A stretch of DNA of 64,000 bases from positions 62,001 to 126,000 of the forward strand of contig JBCDLH010000006.1 of NCBI GenBank assembly GCA_038745585.1, written 5' to 3'. This document shows, one piece after another, positions 50,981 through 59,197 of the stretch. A program made the translations under genes and the position numbers. Source of the DNA: HLUCCA09 sp038745585. GTDB taxonomy: Bacteria; Pseudomonadota; Alphaproteobacteria; Rhodobacterales; Rhodobacteraceae. The notes beneath the pieces were generated by a model, which saw only the letters and a program-made list of their open reading frames with translations, was not told the DNA's origin and ran no database searches. Position 1 is the stretch's first letter. Each line of letters begins with the position of its first letter.

Positions 50981-52018
50981 ATGACCAACGAGATGCGCGC
51001 GCTGCTGAAGGCCGCCCCGGAAGAAGGCCTGACGCTTGTCCATGTCCCTGTGCCGGAGCCGGGACCGGAGGACGTGCTGATACGAGTGAAGAAGACTGGG
51101 ATCTGCGGCACCGACATCCACATTTGGGTCTGGGACGAATGGGCCCGACGGACCGTTCCGGTGCCGATGGTGACAGGCCACGAGTTCGCCGGCGAGATCG
51201 TCGAAACCGGGCGCAACGTCGAGGGGCTGAGAGTCGGCCAACGGGTCTCCGGCGAGGGGCATCTCATCGGCAAGACCTCGCGCCAATCGCGGGCCGGCAA
51301 GTTTCACCTCGACCCCGAAACACGCGGCATTGGCGTCAACGTCCCCGGCGCATTCGCCGATTACCTAGTGCTTCCCGCTTTCAACGCCGTGCCGCTGCCG
51401 GATGTGATCGACGATGAGATCGGGGCGATCCTCGACCCGCTCGGCAATGCCGTCCACACCGCTTTGTCATTCGACCTTTTGGGCGAAGACGTTCTTGTGA
51501 CCGGGGCGGGCCCGATCGGGATCATGGCCGCCGCTGTCGCCCGCCATGCGGGGGCGCGGAATGTGGTGATTACGGATGTGAACCCGGACCGGCTCGCCCT
51601 TGCGGCAAGGGTGGCAGATGTGCGGGCGGTCGATGTCACGCGCGAAGACTTGCGCGACGTGATCGCCGAACTCGGGCTGCAGCAGGGTTTCGATGTCGGT
51701 CTCGAAATGTCGGGCAATCAGATGGCGCTCGATCAGATGGTCGAAAGCCTCGTGATGGGCGGTCGGATCGCGCTTTTGGGCATCCCGCCGGGGAAATCGC
51801 CTGTCGATTGGTCCCGCATCGTCTTCAAGGCGATCACGATCAAGGGTGTCTATGGGCGTGAGATCTTCGAGACCTGGTACAAGATGATCGCGATGCTAGA
51901 GAACGGCCTCGACGTCCGCGCGGTGATCACCCACCGCGTTTCGGCGGCGGAGTACCGAGACGGGTTCGCGGCGATGCTATCGGGGTCGAGCGGAAAGGTC
52001 GTTCTAGATTGGAGCTAG
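50981..52018 (+). CDS. tdh: L-threonine 3-dehydrogenase
   Basis: 345-residue medium-chain dehydrogenase oxidising L-threonine to 2-amino-3-ketobutyrate with NAD+. The catalytic zinc ligands are Cys42 (ICGTDIHIW) and His67-Glu68 (GHEFAG). The Rossmann motif VTGAGPIGIMAAAVA lies near residue 170. The loop at about residues 95-112, which in E. coli holds four structural-zinc cysteines, here has none of them (GKTSRQSRAGKFHLD). The rest is strongly Tdh-like, including EGHLI and GVNVPGAFADY. It starts 45 bases after the aminotransferase. No kbl (ligase) gene is adjacent. Confidence 0.9.
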   Translation: MTNEMRALLKAAPEEGLTLVHVPVPEPGPEDVLIRVKKTGICGTDIHIWVWDEWARRTVPVPMVTGHEFAGEIVETGRNVEGLRVGQRVSGEGHLIGKTSRQSRAGKFHLDPETRGIGVNVPGAFADYLVLPAFNAVPLPDVIDDEIGAILDPLGNAVHTALSFDLLGEDVLVTGAGPIGIMAAAVARHAGARNVVITDVNPDRLALAARVADVRAVDVTREDLRDVIAELGLQQGFDVGLEMSGNQMALDQMVESLVMGGRIALLGIPPGKSPVDWSRIVFKAITIKGVYGREIFETWYKMIAMLENGLDVRAVITHRVSAAEYRDGFAAMLSGSSGKVVLDWS

Positions 52019-52092
52019 CAGGGGAGCGTCCCTTGTGTTTTGCAGGCGGGGCAGGGCGCGTCGTTATCTGAGACGCACCGCCTGTAGCCCGT

Positions 52093-52527
52093 GTGCTCGC
52101 GTGGCAGTTTCATCTCACGCAAGGGAGAAGCTCGACGTCCGCGATCAGCCACATCACGCTGGGAACCAATGACATGGAACGCGCAGGCCGGTTCTACGAT
52201 GCTGTGCTCGGGAGCCTCGGCTTTGACCGTCTGCCGAAGCCGCCGGGCAAACCGCCCGCTTACGAAAGAGGCGGCATGCCTACGATCTACCTTTATCCGC
52301 CGGAAGATGGCCGCCCGGCGACCTGGGGCAACGGGACTCACGTCGCATTTACCGCCGACACGCGCGAAGATGTGCGCGCGTTCTACGCGGCGGCCCTCCG
52401 TTTTGGCGGCAGCTCGGAGGGGGAGCCGGGCCTTCGGCCGCATTACGGCGATGACTACTACGCGGCTTACGTCCGCGACCCGGATGGCAACAAGCTTCAG
52501 GCGGTGTGCTGCGCGGCGGACGACTGA
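52093..52527 (+). CDS. VOC (glyoxalase/bleomycin resistance) family protein
   Basis: Up to 144 residues with one VOC module: ISHITLGTNDMERAGRFYD, a central YLYPPEDGRPA and the closing YYAAYVRDPDGNKLQAV. Such proteins bind a metal and act on glutathione conjugates, toxins or ring compounds; no activity can be inferred. The start is odd. The only in-frame canonical start before the domain is the GTG at 52093, yet the best ribosome site (AGGGAG at 52122-52127) lies 17 bases before ISHIT, where the codon is ATC. The native start could be unusual. Confidence 0.75.
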   Translation: MLAWQFHLTQGRSSTSAISHITLGTNDMERAGRFYDAVLGSLGFDRLPKPPGKPPAYERGGMPTIYLYPPEDGRPATWGNGTHVAFTADTREDVRAFYAAALRFGGSSEGEPGLRPHYGDDYYAAYVRDPDGNKLQAVCCAADD

Positions 52528-52635
52528 GCGCCCGCGCGTTACGTTCACTAAGGTCGCGGACGAGCCTGCCGCGGCGGCACCCCCTTTTCTCCCAACCCCC
52601 TCCATGTTTCTCTCCCGGCAAAATGGGAGGAGCAC

Positions 52636-54147
52636 ATGACTTATATCTTGGCTATCGACCAGGGGACGACCTCGACCAGAGCGATCCTGTTTGATCGCCA
52701 TATGAAGATTGCCGCCACCGCGCAGGAGGAGTTTGCCCAGCACTTCCCGCAATCGGGCTGGGTCGAGCACGACCCGGCGGATCTCTGGGGTACGACCGCA
52801 GGCACCTGCCGCGAGGCGATCGAGCGGGCCGGGATCAAGGGCAGCGACATAGCCGGGATCGGCATCACCAATCAGCGCGAGACGGTCGTAATTTGGGAGA
52901 AGGCGACCGGCAAGCCCATCCACAACGCCATCGTCTGGCAAGATCGGAGGACGGCGGCGATCTGCGACGCGCTGCGTGCCGCCGGGCATGAGCCGACGGT
53001 GACGGAGCGAACGGGGCTGCTCCTCGATCCGTACTTTTCCGGAACGAAGGTCAAGTGGATCCTCGACCATGTCGAGGGCGCACGGGCGCGGGCCGAGGCG
53101 GGCGAACTCCTCTTCGGGACGGTCGATACCTGGCTTATCTGGCGGCTGACCGGCGGGCAGGCGCATGTCACCGATGCCACGAATGCTGCGCGCACGCTTC
53201 TCTACGATATCCGCAAAGGGCGCTGGTCGAGCACGATTTGCGCGCTCCTAGGCATCCCGCTCCCCATGCTGCCCGAGGTGCGCGACACGGGCGGCCTCTT
53301 TGGCCATGCGCGGGAAGACCTTTTCGGAGCCGCGATCCCGATCCTCGGCGTCGCGGGCGACCAACAGGCCGCGACGATCGGGCAGGCCTGTTTCGCACCC
53401 GGCATGCTGAAAAGCACCTACGGCACCGGCTGCTTTGCGCTTTTGAATACCGGCGAAACGCCGGTCGCCTCGCAGAACCGACTTTTGACGACGATTGCAT
53501 ATCAGTTTGACGGCACGCCGACCTACGCTCTCGAAGGCTCGATCTTCATTGCGGGAGCGGTCGTTCAATGGCTGCGGGACGGGCTCCAAGTCATCCGCGC
53601 GGCGCCCGAGACGCAAGCGCTCGCCGAACGGGCGGATGAGAGCCAGGAGATCGTGCTTGTCCCAGCCTTTGTCGGCCTCGGCGCGCCCTATTGGCAGCCT
53701 GAATGTCGCGGCGCCGTCTTTGGCCTCACGCGCAGTTCGGGTCCGGCGGAGTTTGCCCGGGCCGCGCTCGAAAGCGTGGGCTACCAGACGCGAGACTTGC
53801 TCGAGGCGATGAAGGCGGATTGGCAAGGCGGCGATGGCGGCCAGGCACCGGGCAACCTCTCCCAGGACGCATTGCGTGTCGATGGCGGGATGAGCGCGTC
53901 CGACTGGGCGATGCAGTTTCTCGCCGATGTGATTGGCGCGCCTGTGGACCGGCCCGAGGTCCTCGAGACGACCGCGCTCGGCGTCGCATGGCTCGCCGGT
54001 CAACAGGCGGGCGTCTACCCTGACCGTGACGCCTTCGCCAAGACCTGGGCGCTCGAACGCCAGTTCGCCCCAGCGATGACGGAAGACGAGCGCGCGCGAC
54101 GCTATGGGCGTTGGAAATCCGCGGTTGCCGCCACAATGGCGTTCTAA
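52636..54147 (+). CDS. glpK: Glycerol kinase
   Basis: 503-residue FGGY kinase that phosphorylates glycerol to glycerol 3-phosphate. The N-terminus AIDQGTTSTRAILFD, the GITNQRETVVIWEKATG stretch, QDRRTA near residue 102 and the C-terminal FGGY-type GLGAPYWQPECRG and DGGMSASDW motifs are all typical. The ATG is preceded by GGGAGGAG. It begins about 108 bases after the VOC gene. No glycerol facilitator or glpD gene lies in the window. Confidence 0.95.
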   Translation: MTYILAIDQGTTSTRAILFDRHMKIAATAQEEFAQHFPQSGWVEHDPADLWGTTAGTCREAIERAGIKGSDIAGIGITNQRETVVIWEKATGKPIHNAIVWQDRRTAAICDALRAAGHEPTVTERTGLLLDPYFSGTKVKWILDHVEGARARAEAGELLFGTVDTWLIWRLTGGQAHVTDATNAARTLLYDIRKGRWSSTICALLGIPLPMLPEVRDTGGLFGHAREDLFGAAIPILGVAGDQQAATIGQACFAPGMLKSTYGTGCFALLNTGETPVASQNRLLTTIAYQFDGTPTYALEGSIFIAGAVVQWLRDGLQVIRAAPETQALAERADESQEIVLVPAFVGLGAPYWQPECRGAVFGLTRSSGPAEFARAALESVGYQTRDLLEAMKADWQGGDGGQAPGNLSQDALRVDGGMSASDWAMQFLADVIGAPVDRPEVLETTALGVAWLAGQQAGVYPDRDAFAKTWALERQFAPAMTEDERARRYGRWKSAVAATMAF

Positions 54148-54227
54148 ACCGGTCACATTAGGGTGACGCGACTGTGCTCCGTTGCTATCGGTCGCGGGAC
54201 GACCCCGAGAGCAGGCGCAAGGGCGGC

Positions 54228-54812
54228 ATGGATATCTTCGAGACAACGCTTCCAGGTGTGTTGGTCCTGGTCCCGCGCCGCTTTGGCGATGCGCGCGGCT
54301 GGTTCTCTGAATCCTGGAACGCGCGCGTGCTGGCCTCGAAGGGGCTGGACCTTGAGTTCGTGCAGGACAACGAGTCGTTCTCGGCAGAGGCCTTCACGCT
54401 GCGCGGGCTGCATTTTCAAGCGCCCCCCCATGCCCAGGCCAAACTCGTTCGCTGCGTGGCCGGTCGGATCCTCGATGTCGCGGTCGATGCGCGCCGCAGC
54501 GCGCCGACATTCGGCCAGTGGACAGCGCGCGAGCTGACGGCCGCAGGCGGCGAACAGCTCCTCATCCCCGCCGGCTTCCTGCACGGGTTTCTAACGCTCG
54601 ATCCCGCTTGCCACGTCGCGTATAAATGCACCGATTTCTACGCACCGGAGGCCGACGGCGCTGTGCGTTGGGACAGCGTCGGCATCGATTGGGGCCTGCC
54701 CAACGGGGCGTCTCCGATGCTCTCGACCAAGGACGCGGCCGCGCCTGCCTTCGCCGAGTGGTCAAGTCCATTCAACGATAGCGCTGCGACCAAGAAAGCG
54801 GGCGCGCAATGA
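54228..54812 (+). CDS. rfbC: dTDP-4-dehydrorhamnose 3,5-epimerase
   Basis: 194-residue cupin-fold epimerase, third step of dTDP-L-rhamnose synthesis. Family motifs are present: PGVLVLVPRRFGDARGWFSE near the N-terminus, the catalytic-His region LRGLHFQAPPHAQAKLVRC near residue 60, and PAGFLHGFLTL. The ATG at 54228 follows AAGGGCGG. The gene heads a four-gene operon in the order C-B-D-A, with four-base overlaps between each pair. The product feeds surface polysaccharide made elsewhere in the window or genome. Confidence 0.95.
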   Translation: MDIFETTLPGVLVLVPRRFGDARGWFSESWNARVLASKGLDLEFVQDNESFSAEAFTLRGLHFQAPPHAQAKLVRCVAGRILDVAVDARRSAPTFGQWTARELTAAGGEQLLIPAGFLHGFLTLDPACHVAYKCTDFYAPEADGAVRWDSVGIDWGLPNGASPMLSTKDAAAPAFAEWSSPFNDSAATKKAGAQ

Positions 54813-55870
54813 AGATCCTCGTAACGGGAGGCGCGGGCTTCATCGGGTCGGCCGTCATCCGCCGTGCCGTGGCGGCCGGTCACCGCGTCGTCAATCTCGA
54901 TGCGCTGACCTATTCCGCCGATTTGCGCAATGTCGCTGAAGTCTCGTCCAACCCGCTCTACGCCTTCGAAAAGGCCGATATCCGCGACCGCGCCGCGCTC
55001 GACCGGATTTTTGCCGCGCACACGCCCCAAGCCGTTCTGCATCTCGCCGCCGAAAGCCATGTGGACCGTTCAATCGACGGGCCCGCCGCCTTCATCGAGA
55101 CCAACATCACCGGCACCTATACCCTCCTCGAAGCAGCGCGCGCGTTTTGGGAGGGGCGGGGGCAGCCGGACACGTTCCGCTTTCACCATGTTTCGACGGA
55201 TGAGGTATTTGGCTCGCTCGAGGCCGAGGGGCAGTTTACCGAAACGACGGCCTACGCCCCGCGCTCGCCCTATTCGGCCTCCAAGGCCGCCTCCGACCAC
55301 CTCGTGATGGCCTGGCACGAGACCTACGGCCTTCCTGTCCTCCTGACCAATTGCTCCAACAATTACGGCCCGTTCCACTTTCCGGAAAAGCTGATCCCGG
55401 TGGTGATCCTGAACGCGCTCCATGGCCGTCCGATCCCTGTCTACGGCAAGGGTGAGAATGTGCGCGACTGGCTTTACGTCGAGGATCACGCCGATGCTCT
55501 GCTAACGGTGCTTCGACGTGGTCAGGTTGGGCGGAGCTATAACATTGGCGGCGAGAATGAGGCCCGAAACATCGATCTGATCGAGAAGATCTGCGCCCTT
55601 CTCGACGCGCGCCGCCCTGAGGCTGCGCCCCATGCGCGCCTGATCGAGTTTGTGGCGGACCGGCCGGGCCATGACCTGCGCTATGCCATCGACCCTGCTC
55701 GTATTCGCGATGAGCTCGGCTGGCGGCCGTCCCTCAGCCTTGATGAGGGGCTCGCCCGCACGGTCGACTGGTTCTCTGCGAACGAAGCCTGGTGGCGCCC
55801 GCTGATGGAGCGGGACGGCGTCGGCAAGAGGCTCGGCACACGCGTCGCATCGGTCGAGCGCAGCGCATGA
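54809..55870 (+). CDS. rfbB: dTDP-glucose 4,6-dehydratase
   Basis: 353-residue short-chain dehydrogenase of the extended type; second step of dTDP-rhamnose synthesis. The NAD motif VTGGAGFIGSAVIRR opens the protein. The catalytic triad region contains STDEVFG and YSASKAASDHLV. The LPVLLTNCSNNYGPFHFPEKLIP and VRDWLYVEDH motifs are those of RmlB. Its ATG overlaps the rfbC stop. Confidence 0.96.
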   Translation: MKILVTGGAGFIGSAVIRRAVAAGHRVVNLDALTYSADLRNVAEVSSNPLYAFEKADIRDRAALDRIFAAHTPQAVLHLAAESHVDRSIDGPAAFIETNITGTYTLLEAARAFWEGRGQPDTFRFHHVSTDEVFGSLEAEGQFTETTAYAPRSPYSASKAASDHLVMAWHETYGLPVLLTNCSNNYGPFHFPEKLIPVVILNALHGRPIPVYGKGENVRDWLYVEDHADALLTVLRRGQVGRSYNIGGENEARNIDLIEKICALLDARRPEAAPHARLIEFVADRPGHDLRYAIDPARIRDELGWRPSLSLDEGLARTVDWFSANEAWWRPLMERDGVGKRLGTRVASVERSA

Positions 55871-56730
55871 TCCTGGTGATTGGTCAAACCGGGCAAGTCG
55901 CGCGAGAAATCGCACGCCGCGCGCCCAACGCACGGTATCTGTCGCGGGCCGAGGCTGATCTGAACAGCCCCGACACTGCGGAAGCGGTCGTGGCTCAGGC
56001 GCTCGCAGAGACGGGCGCAACGGCGGTGATCAACGCCGCCGCCTACACTGCCGTCGACCGCGCGGAAAAGGAGGAAGCCCTCGCGCACCAGGTCAACGCC
56101 GAAAGCCCGGGCCGCATCGCCGCGCTCTGCGCCGCCCGTGGCATCCCCATCGTTCACATCTCGACCGATTACGTCTTCGACGGCTCCGGCGATGCGCCGC
56201 GCGCGCCCGACGCGCCAACAGCCCCAATCGGTGCCTATGGACGTACTAAGCTCTCCGGGGAGGTAGCCGTGAGCGCCGCAGGCGGCCCCCATGCGGTGCT
56301 ACGCACGTCCTGGGTCTTCTCCGCCCACGGCGCTAACTTTCTCAAGACGATGCTCCGCCTGTCCGAGAGCCGCGACGCGCTCCGCATCGTCGCTGACCAG
56401 GTCGGCGGCCCAACGCCCGCAGGCGCCATCGCCGAGGCAACGCTTGAGATCGCCAAGGCCCTGCGCGCAAACCCTACATTGTCTGGCACCTATCATTTCT
56501 CCGGAGCCCCAGACGTGAGCTGGGCCGACTTCGCCCGCGCGATCTTTGCCGAGGCTGGGCGCGATGTCGCCGTGAGCGACATCCCGACATCCGAGTACCC
56601 AACGCCCGCGCGCCGCCCGCTGAACTCACGCCTCGACTGCGAGGCAACCGAGGCCGCCTTCGGCGTCTCTCGGCCCGTTTGGTGCGTCGCGCTTTCCCCG
56701 ATCCTGTCCGAGCTCAGATCGCACGCATGA
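55867..56730 (+). CDS. rfbD: dTDP-4-dehydrorhamnose reductase
   Basis: 287-residue NAD(P)H-dependent enzyme, last step of dTDP-L-rhamnose synthesis. It has the N-terminal Gly motif VIGQTGQVAREIA, NAAAYTAVDRAEKEE, the STDYVFDG stretch, the YGRTKLSGE active-site motif and a RTSWVFSAHGANF segment. The start ATG overlaps the rfbB stop (ATGA); a frame open for 25 further codons upstream is not native. Confidence 0.95.
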   Translation: MILVIGQTGQVAREIARRAPNARYLSRAEADLNSPDTAEAVVAQALAETGATAVINAAAYTAVDRAEKEEALAHQVNAESPGRIAALCAARGIPIVHISTDYVFDGSGDAPRAPDAPTAPIGAYGRTKLSGEVAVSAAGGPHAVLRTSWVFSAHGANFLKTMLRLSESRDALRIVADQVGGPTPAGAIAEATLEIAKALRANPTLSGTYHFSGAPDVSWADFARAIFAEAGRDVAVSDIPTSEYPTPARRPLNSRLDCEATEAAFGVSRPVWCVALSPILSELRSHA

Positions 56731-57596
56731 CACGCAAAGGCATCATCCTCGCAGGCGGCTCCGGTACGCGCCTCTACCCGATCACGATGGCTGTCTCAAA
56801 GCAGCTTCTTCCCCTCTATGACAAGCCGATGATCTATTATCCGCTCTCGGTCCTCATGCTTTCGGGCATCCGCGAGATCGCTGTGATCACAACCCCCCAC
56901 GATCAGGACCAGTTTCAGCGCCTTCTTGGCGATGGCGCGCAATGGGGTTTGTCGCTGACTTACATCGCGCAGCCCTCTCCCGACGGGCTGGCGCAAGCGT
57001 ATCTCCTGGCCGGAGACTTCCTCGCTGGCGCGCCCTCGGCCATGGTCCTGGGTGACAACATTTTCTTCGGCCACGGCCTGCCCGACCTCATGGCGCGTGC
57101 CAACGAGAAACCCGCGGGCGGAACCGTCTTCGGCTATCGCGTGGCGGATCCCGAGCGCTACGGGGTCGTCGCCTTCGAGGGCGAAACGGTGCGCGCGATC
57201 ATAGAAAAGCCGCGACACCCGCCATCGAACTTCGCCGTCACCGGGCTTTACTTCCTCGACGGCAGCGCGCCCGACCGCGCTCGCACGATCGTTCCGTCGG
57301 ATCGCGGCGAGCTCGAGATCACGTCCCTCCTCGAGACGTACCTTGCCGACGGCACCCTCACAGTCGAGCGGATGGGCCGCGGCTATGCGTGGCTCGATAC
57401 CGGCACGCATGCCTCGCTCCTCGATGCTGGAAACTTTGTGCGCACGCTCACCGAGCGCCAGGGCCTGCAGACCGGTTGCCCGGAAGAGATCGCCCATGCC
57501 GCCGGCTGGATCGATAACGCGGCTCTCGCCGATGCCGCGCAGCGCTTCGGCAAAACCGCCTACGGCGCCTACCTTGCCGCTCTCCTGCCAGACTGA
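56727..57596 (+). CDS. rfbA: Glucose-1-phosphate thymidylyltransferase
   Basis: 289-residue nucleotidyltransferase that makes dTDP-glucose, the first step of the pathway. The signature GGSGTRLYPITMAVSKQLLP opens the protein, followed by YDKPMIYYPL and LGDNIFFGHG. Near the C-terminus is WLDTGTHASLLDA. It overlaps the rfbD stop by four bases and closes the operon. A gene-free gap of about 136 bases follows before the convergent yaiI. Confidence 0.96.
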   Translation: MTRKGIILAGGSGTRLYPITMAVSKQLLPLYDKPMIYYPLSVLMLSGIREIAVITTPHDQDQFQRLLGDGAQWGLSLTYIAQPSPDGLAQAYLLAGDFLAGAPSAMVLGDNIFFGHGLPDLMARANEKPAGGTVFGYRVADPERYGVVAFEGETVRAIIEKPRHPPSNFAVTGLYFLDGSAPDRARTIVPSDRGELEITSLLETYLADGTLTVERMGRGYAWLDTGTHASLLDAGNFVRTLTERQGLQTGCPEEIAHAAGWIDNAALADAAQRFGKTAYGAYLAALLPD

Positions 57597-57732
57597 TCGA
57601 CAGAGGACGCAAAGCACACCAAAAGCGTACAGCGCCTCGGCGGCGCACTGCTCCCGCTGCCGGGCTTCTTCTTGCGCCAAATATCGCCGCCGGAGGCACA
57701 TCCAAGTAAAGGAATGCCGCAACGCGGCGCAC

Positions 57733-58182
57733 TTAGATCACCGACCGAAGAACCCGCTCCAGCGCGTCGGAAAAGCGCGCGCGGTCGGCCTTGGAAAAGG
57801 GACGCCCGCCCGTCGATGTGCGAAGCGGCTCGGCGGAGCGCAGGTCGGTCATCAGATCGCGGGTGGCGAGCTCAGCGCCAATATTGGCCTCTGTGAGGCG
57901 GCTGCCATCGTGGCGGAGGACGGCCGCGCCCGATGCGACGCACGCGGCCGCAAGCGGCATGTCAGAGGTCACCACGATATCGCCCGTGCCCGCGTGCTCG
58001 GCGATCCAGGTGTCGGCCACGTCGAGCCCCTCCGCGACATAGACAATTTCGACGAGCGGATTTGCCGAGGGGCGCAGACCGCCATTGCAGACAAGCTTCA
58101 ACGGCACGCTGTTTCGGGTCGCGACGGCCTCGGCTTCGGCTTTCACCGGACAGGCATCGGCGTCGACATAAATCGTTGTCAA
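57733..58182 (-). CDS. yaiI: YaiI/YqxD family (DUF188) protein
   Basis: 149-residue PIN-like fold protein. The N-terminus TIYVDADACPVKAEAE and the later DIVVTSDMPLAAACVASGA are the DUF188 signatures; the acidic residues could bind metal as in PIN nucleases, but no function is established. It starts at TTG, which overlaps the fghA stop (TTGA), so both are co-translated. The length is typical for the family. Confidence 0.88.
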   Translation of the reverse strand: MTTIYVDADACPVKAEAEAVATRNSVPLKLVCNGGLRPSANPLVEIVYVAEGLDVADTWIAEHAGTGDIVVTSDMPLAAACVASGAAVLRHDGSRLTEANIGAELATRDLMTDLRSAEPLRTSTGGRPFSKADRARFSDALERVLRSVI

Positions 58183-59009
58183 GCGCCGAGCGCCGCGGCG
58201 TGAAACGCAATATGCGCCTCCATGAAGCTTGCTACAAAGAAATAGGAGTGGTCATACCCCGCTTGCATCCGAAACGCCCCCTCTTGTCGGCGCGTGGCCA
58301 TCGCCTCTGCCAGGGTCTCGGGCATTAGAAGTTCTAGAAACTGATCAGCACTGCCTTGATCGATCAGAACGGGCGCTGCGACTCCGCTCTCCCGCATCTG
58401 CAGGACAGCGTCGTGCTTCGTCCAGGCCGCCTCATCCCTGCCGAGATACGCGCCGAGTTGCTTTCTGCCCCAACCGCTCGATGAGGGATGCGCGATCGGC
58501 GCGAAGGCGGAAACCGAGGCGAAGCGGCCGGGATGCGCCGCGGCTATCGTGAGCGCCCCATGCCCGCCCATGGAATGGCCGGTGATCGCTTGTCGGTCGG
58601 GATCGACCATGAACTCTGCGGCGAGGAGCGCGGGCAACTCTTCTGTCACGTAGCTCCACATGTTGAAATGCGGTGCCCAAGGCGCCTCGGTCGCATCGAC
58701 GTAGAACCCCGCCCCTTGCCCCAAGTCATAGGTGTCGTCATCGGCAACCTCCGCACCGCGCGGCGACGTATCGGGAAACACCAGCGCGAGCCCCGCTGCG
58801 GCGGCATAGGCTTGGGCGCCAGCCTTCGTCATGGCGTTCTCGTGCGTGCAAGTAAGCCCCGAAAGATAAGTTAAGACAGGGACTTGCCCGGTCGCCGCGG
58901 CAGGGGGCAAAAAGAGACCGAAGGTCATCTCACAGCCTGTGACCTTTGAATGATGCGTGTAGACTCCTTGCACGCCGCCAAAGCACCTGTTCTCCGCTTG
59001 CGCATCCAT
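58179..59009 (-). CDS. fghA: S-formylglutathione hydrolase
   Basis: 276-residue esterase of the glutathione-dependent formaldehyde pathway, releasing formate and glutathione from S-formylglutathione. The nucleophile motif GHSMGGHGAL lies near residue 142, the oxyanion-side LSGLTCTHENAMTK near 50, the Asp in DQGSADQFL and the catalytic His in YDHSYFF near residue 253. The ATG at 59009 follows GGGAGAA. The usual partner, glutathione-dependent formaldehyde dehydrogenase, is not adjacent. Confidence 0.94.
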   Translation of the reverse strand: MDAQAENRCFGGVQGVYTHHSKVTGCEMTFGLFLPPAAATGQVPVLTYLSGLTCTHENAMTKAGAQAYAAAAGLALVFPDTSPRGAEVADDDTYDLGQGAGFYVDATEAPWAPHFNMWSYVTEELPALLAAEFMVDPDRQAITGHSMGGHGALTIAAAHPGRFASVSAFAPIAHPSSSGWGRKQLGAYLGRDEAAWTKHDAVLQMRESGVAAPVLIDQGSADQFLELLMPETLAEAMATRRQEGAFRMQAGYDHSYFFVASFMEAHIAFHAAALGA

Positions 59010-59197
59010 GGCGTGTTCTCCCGAGTTTTGCCGCTGCAACCAAAGGTCGGCCTGCCACGGTCGCGACGGCCCCGCAACCCGTCGGACGTTGCTGAAAAGC
59101 CCAAATTAACGGTGCGGCACACGCACTGGCCTGCCTATGGCCTACACGCTGCCACTTTCAGCGCGCTAGAATACTCGTTGGGGAGGACGGATCTGAC

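Noticed and set aside
54152..54167. GTCAC/GTGAC inverted repeat after glpK as terminator
   Set aside because: Only a five-bp stem and no T-run follows.
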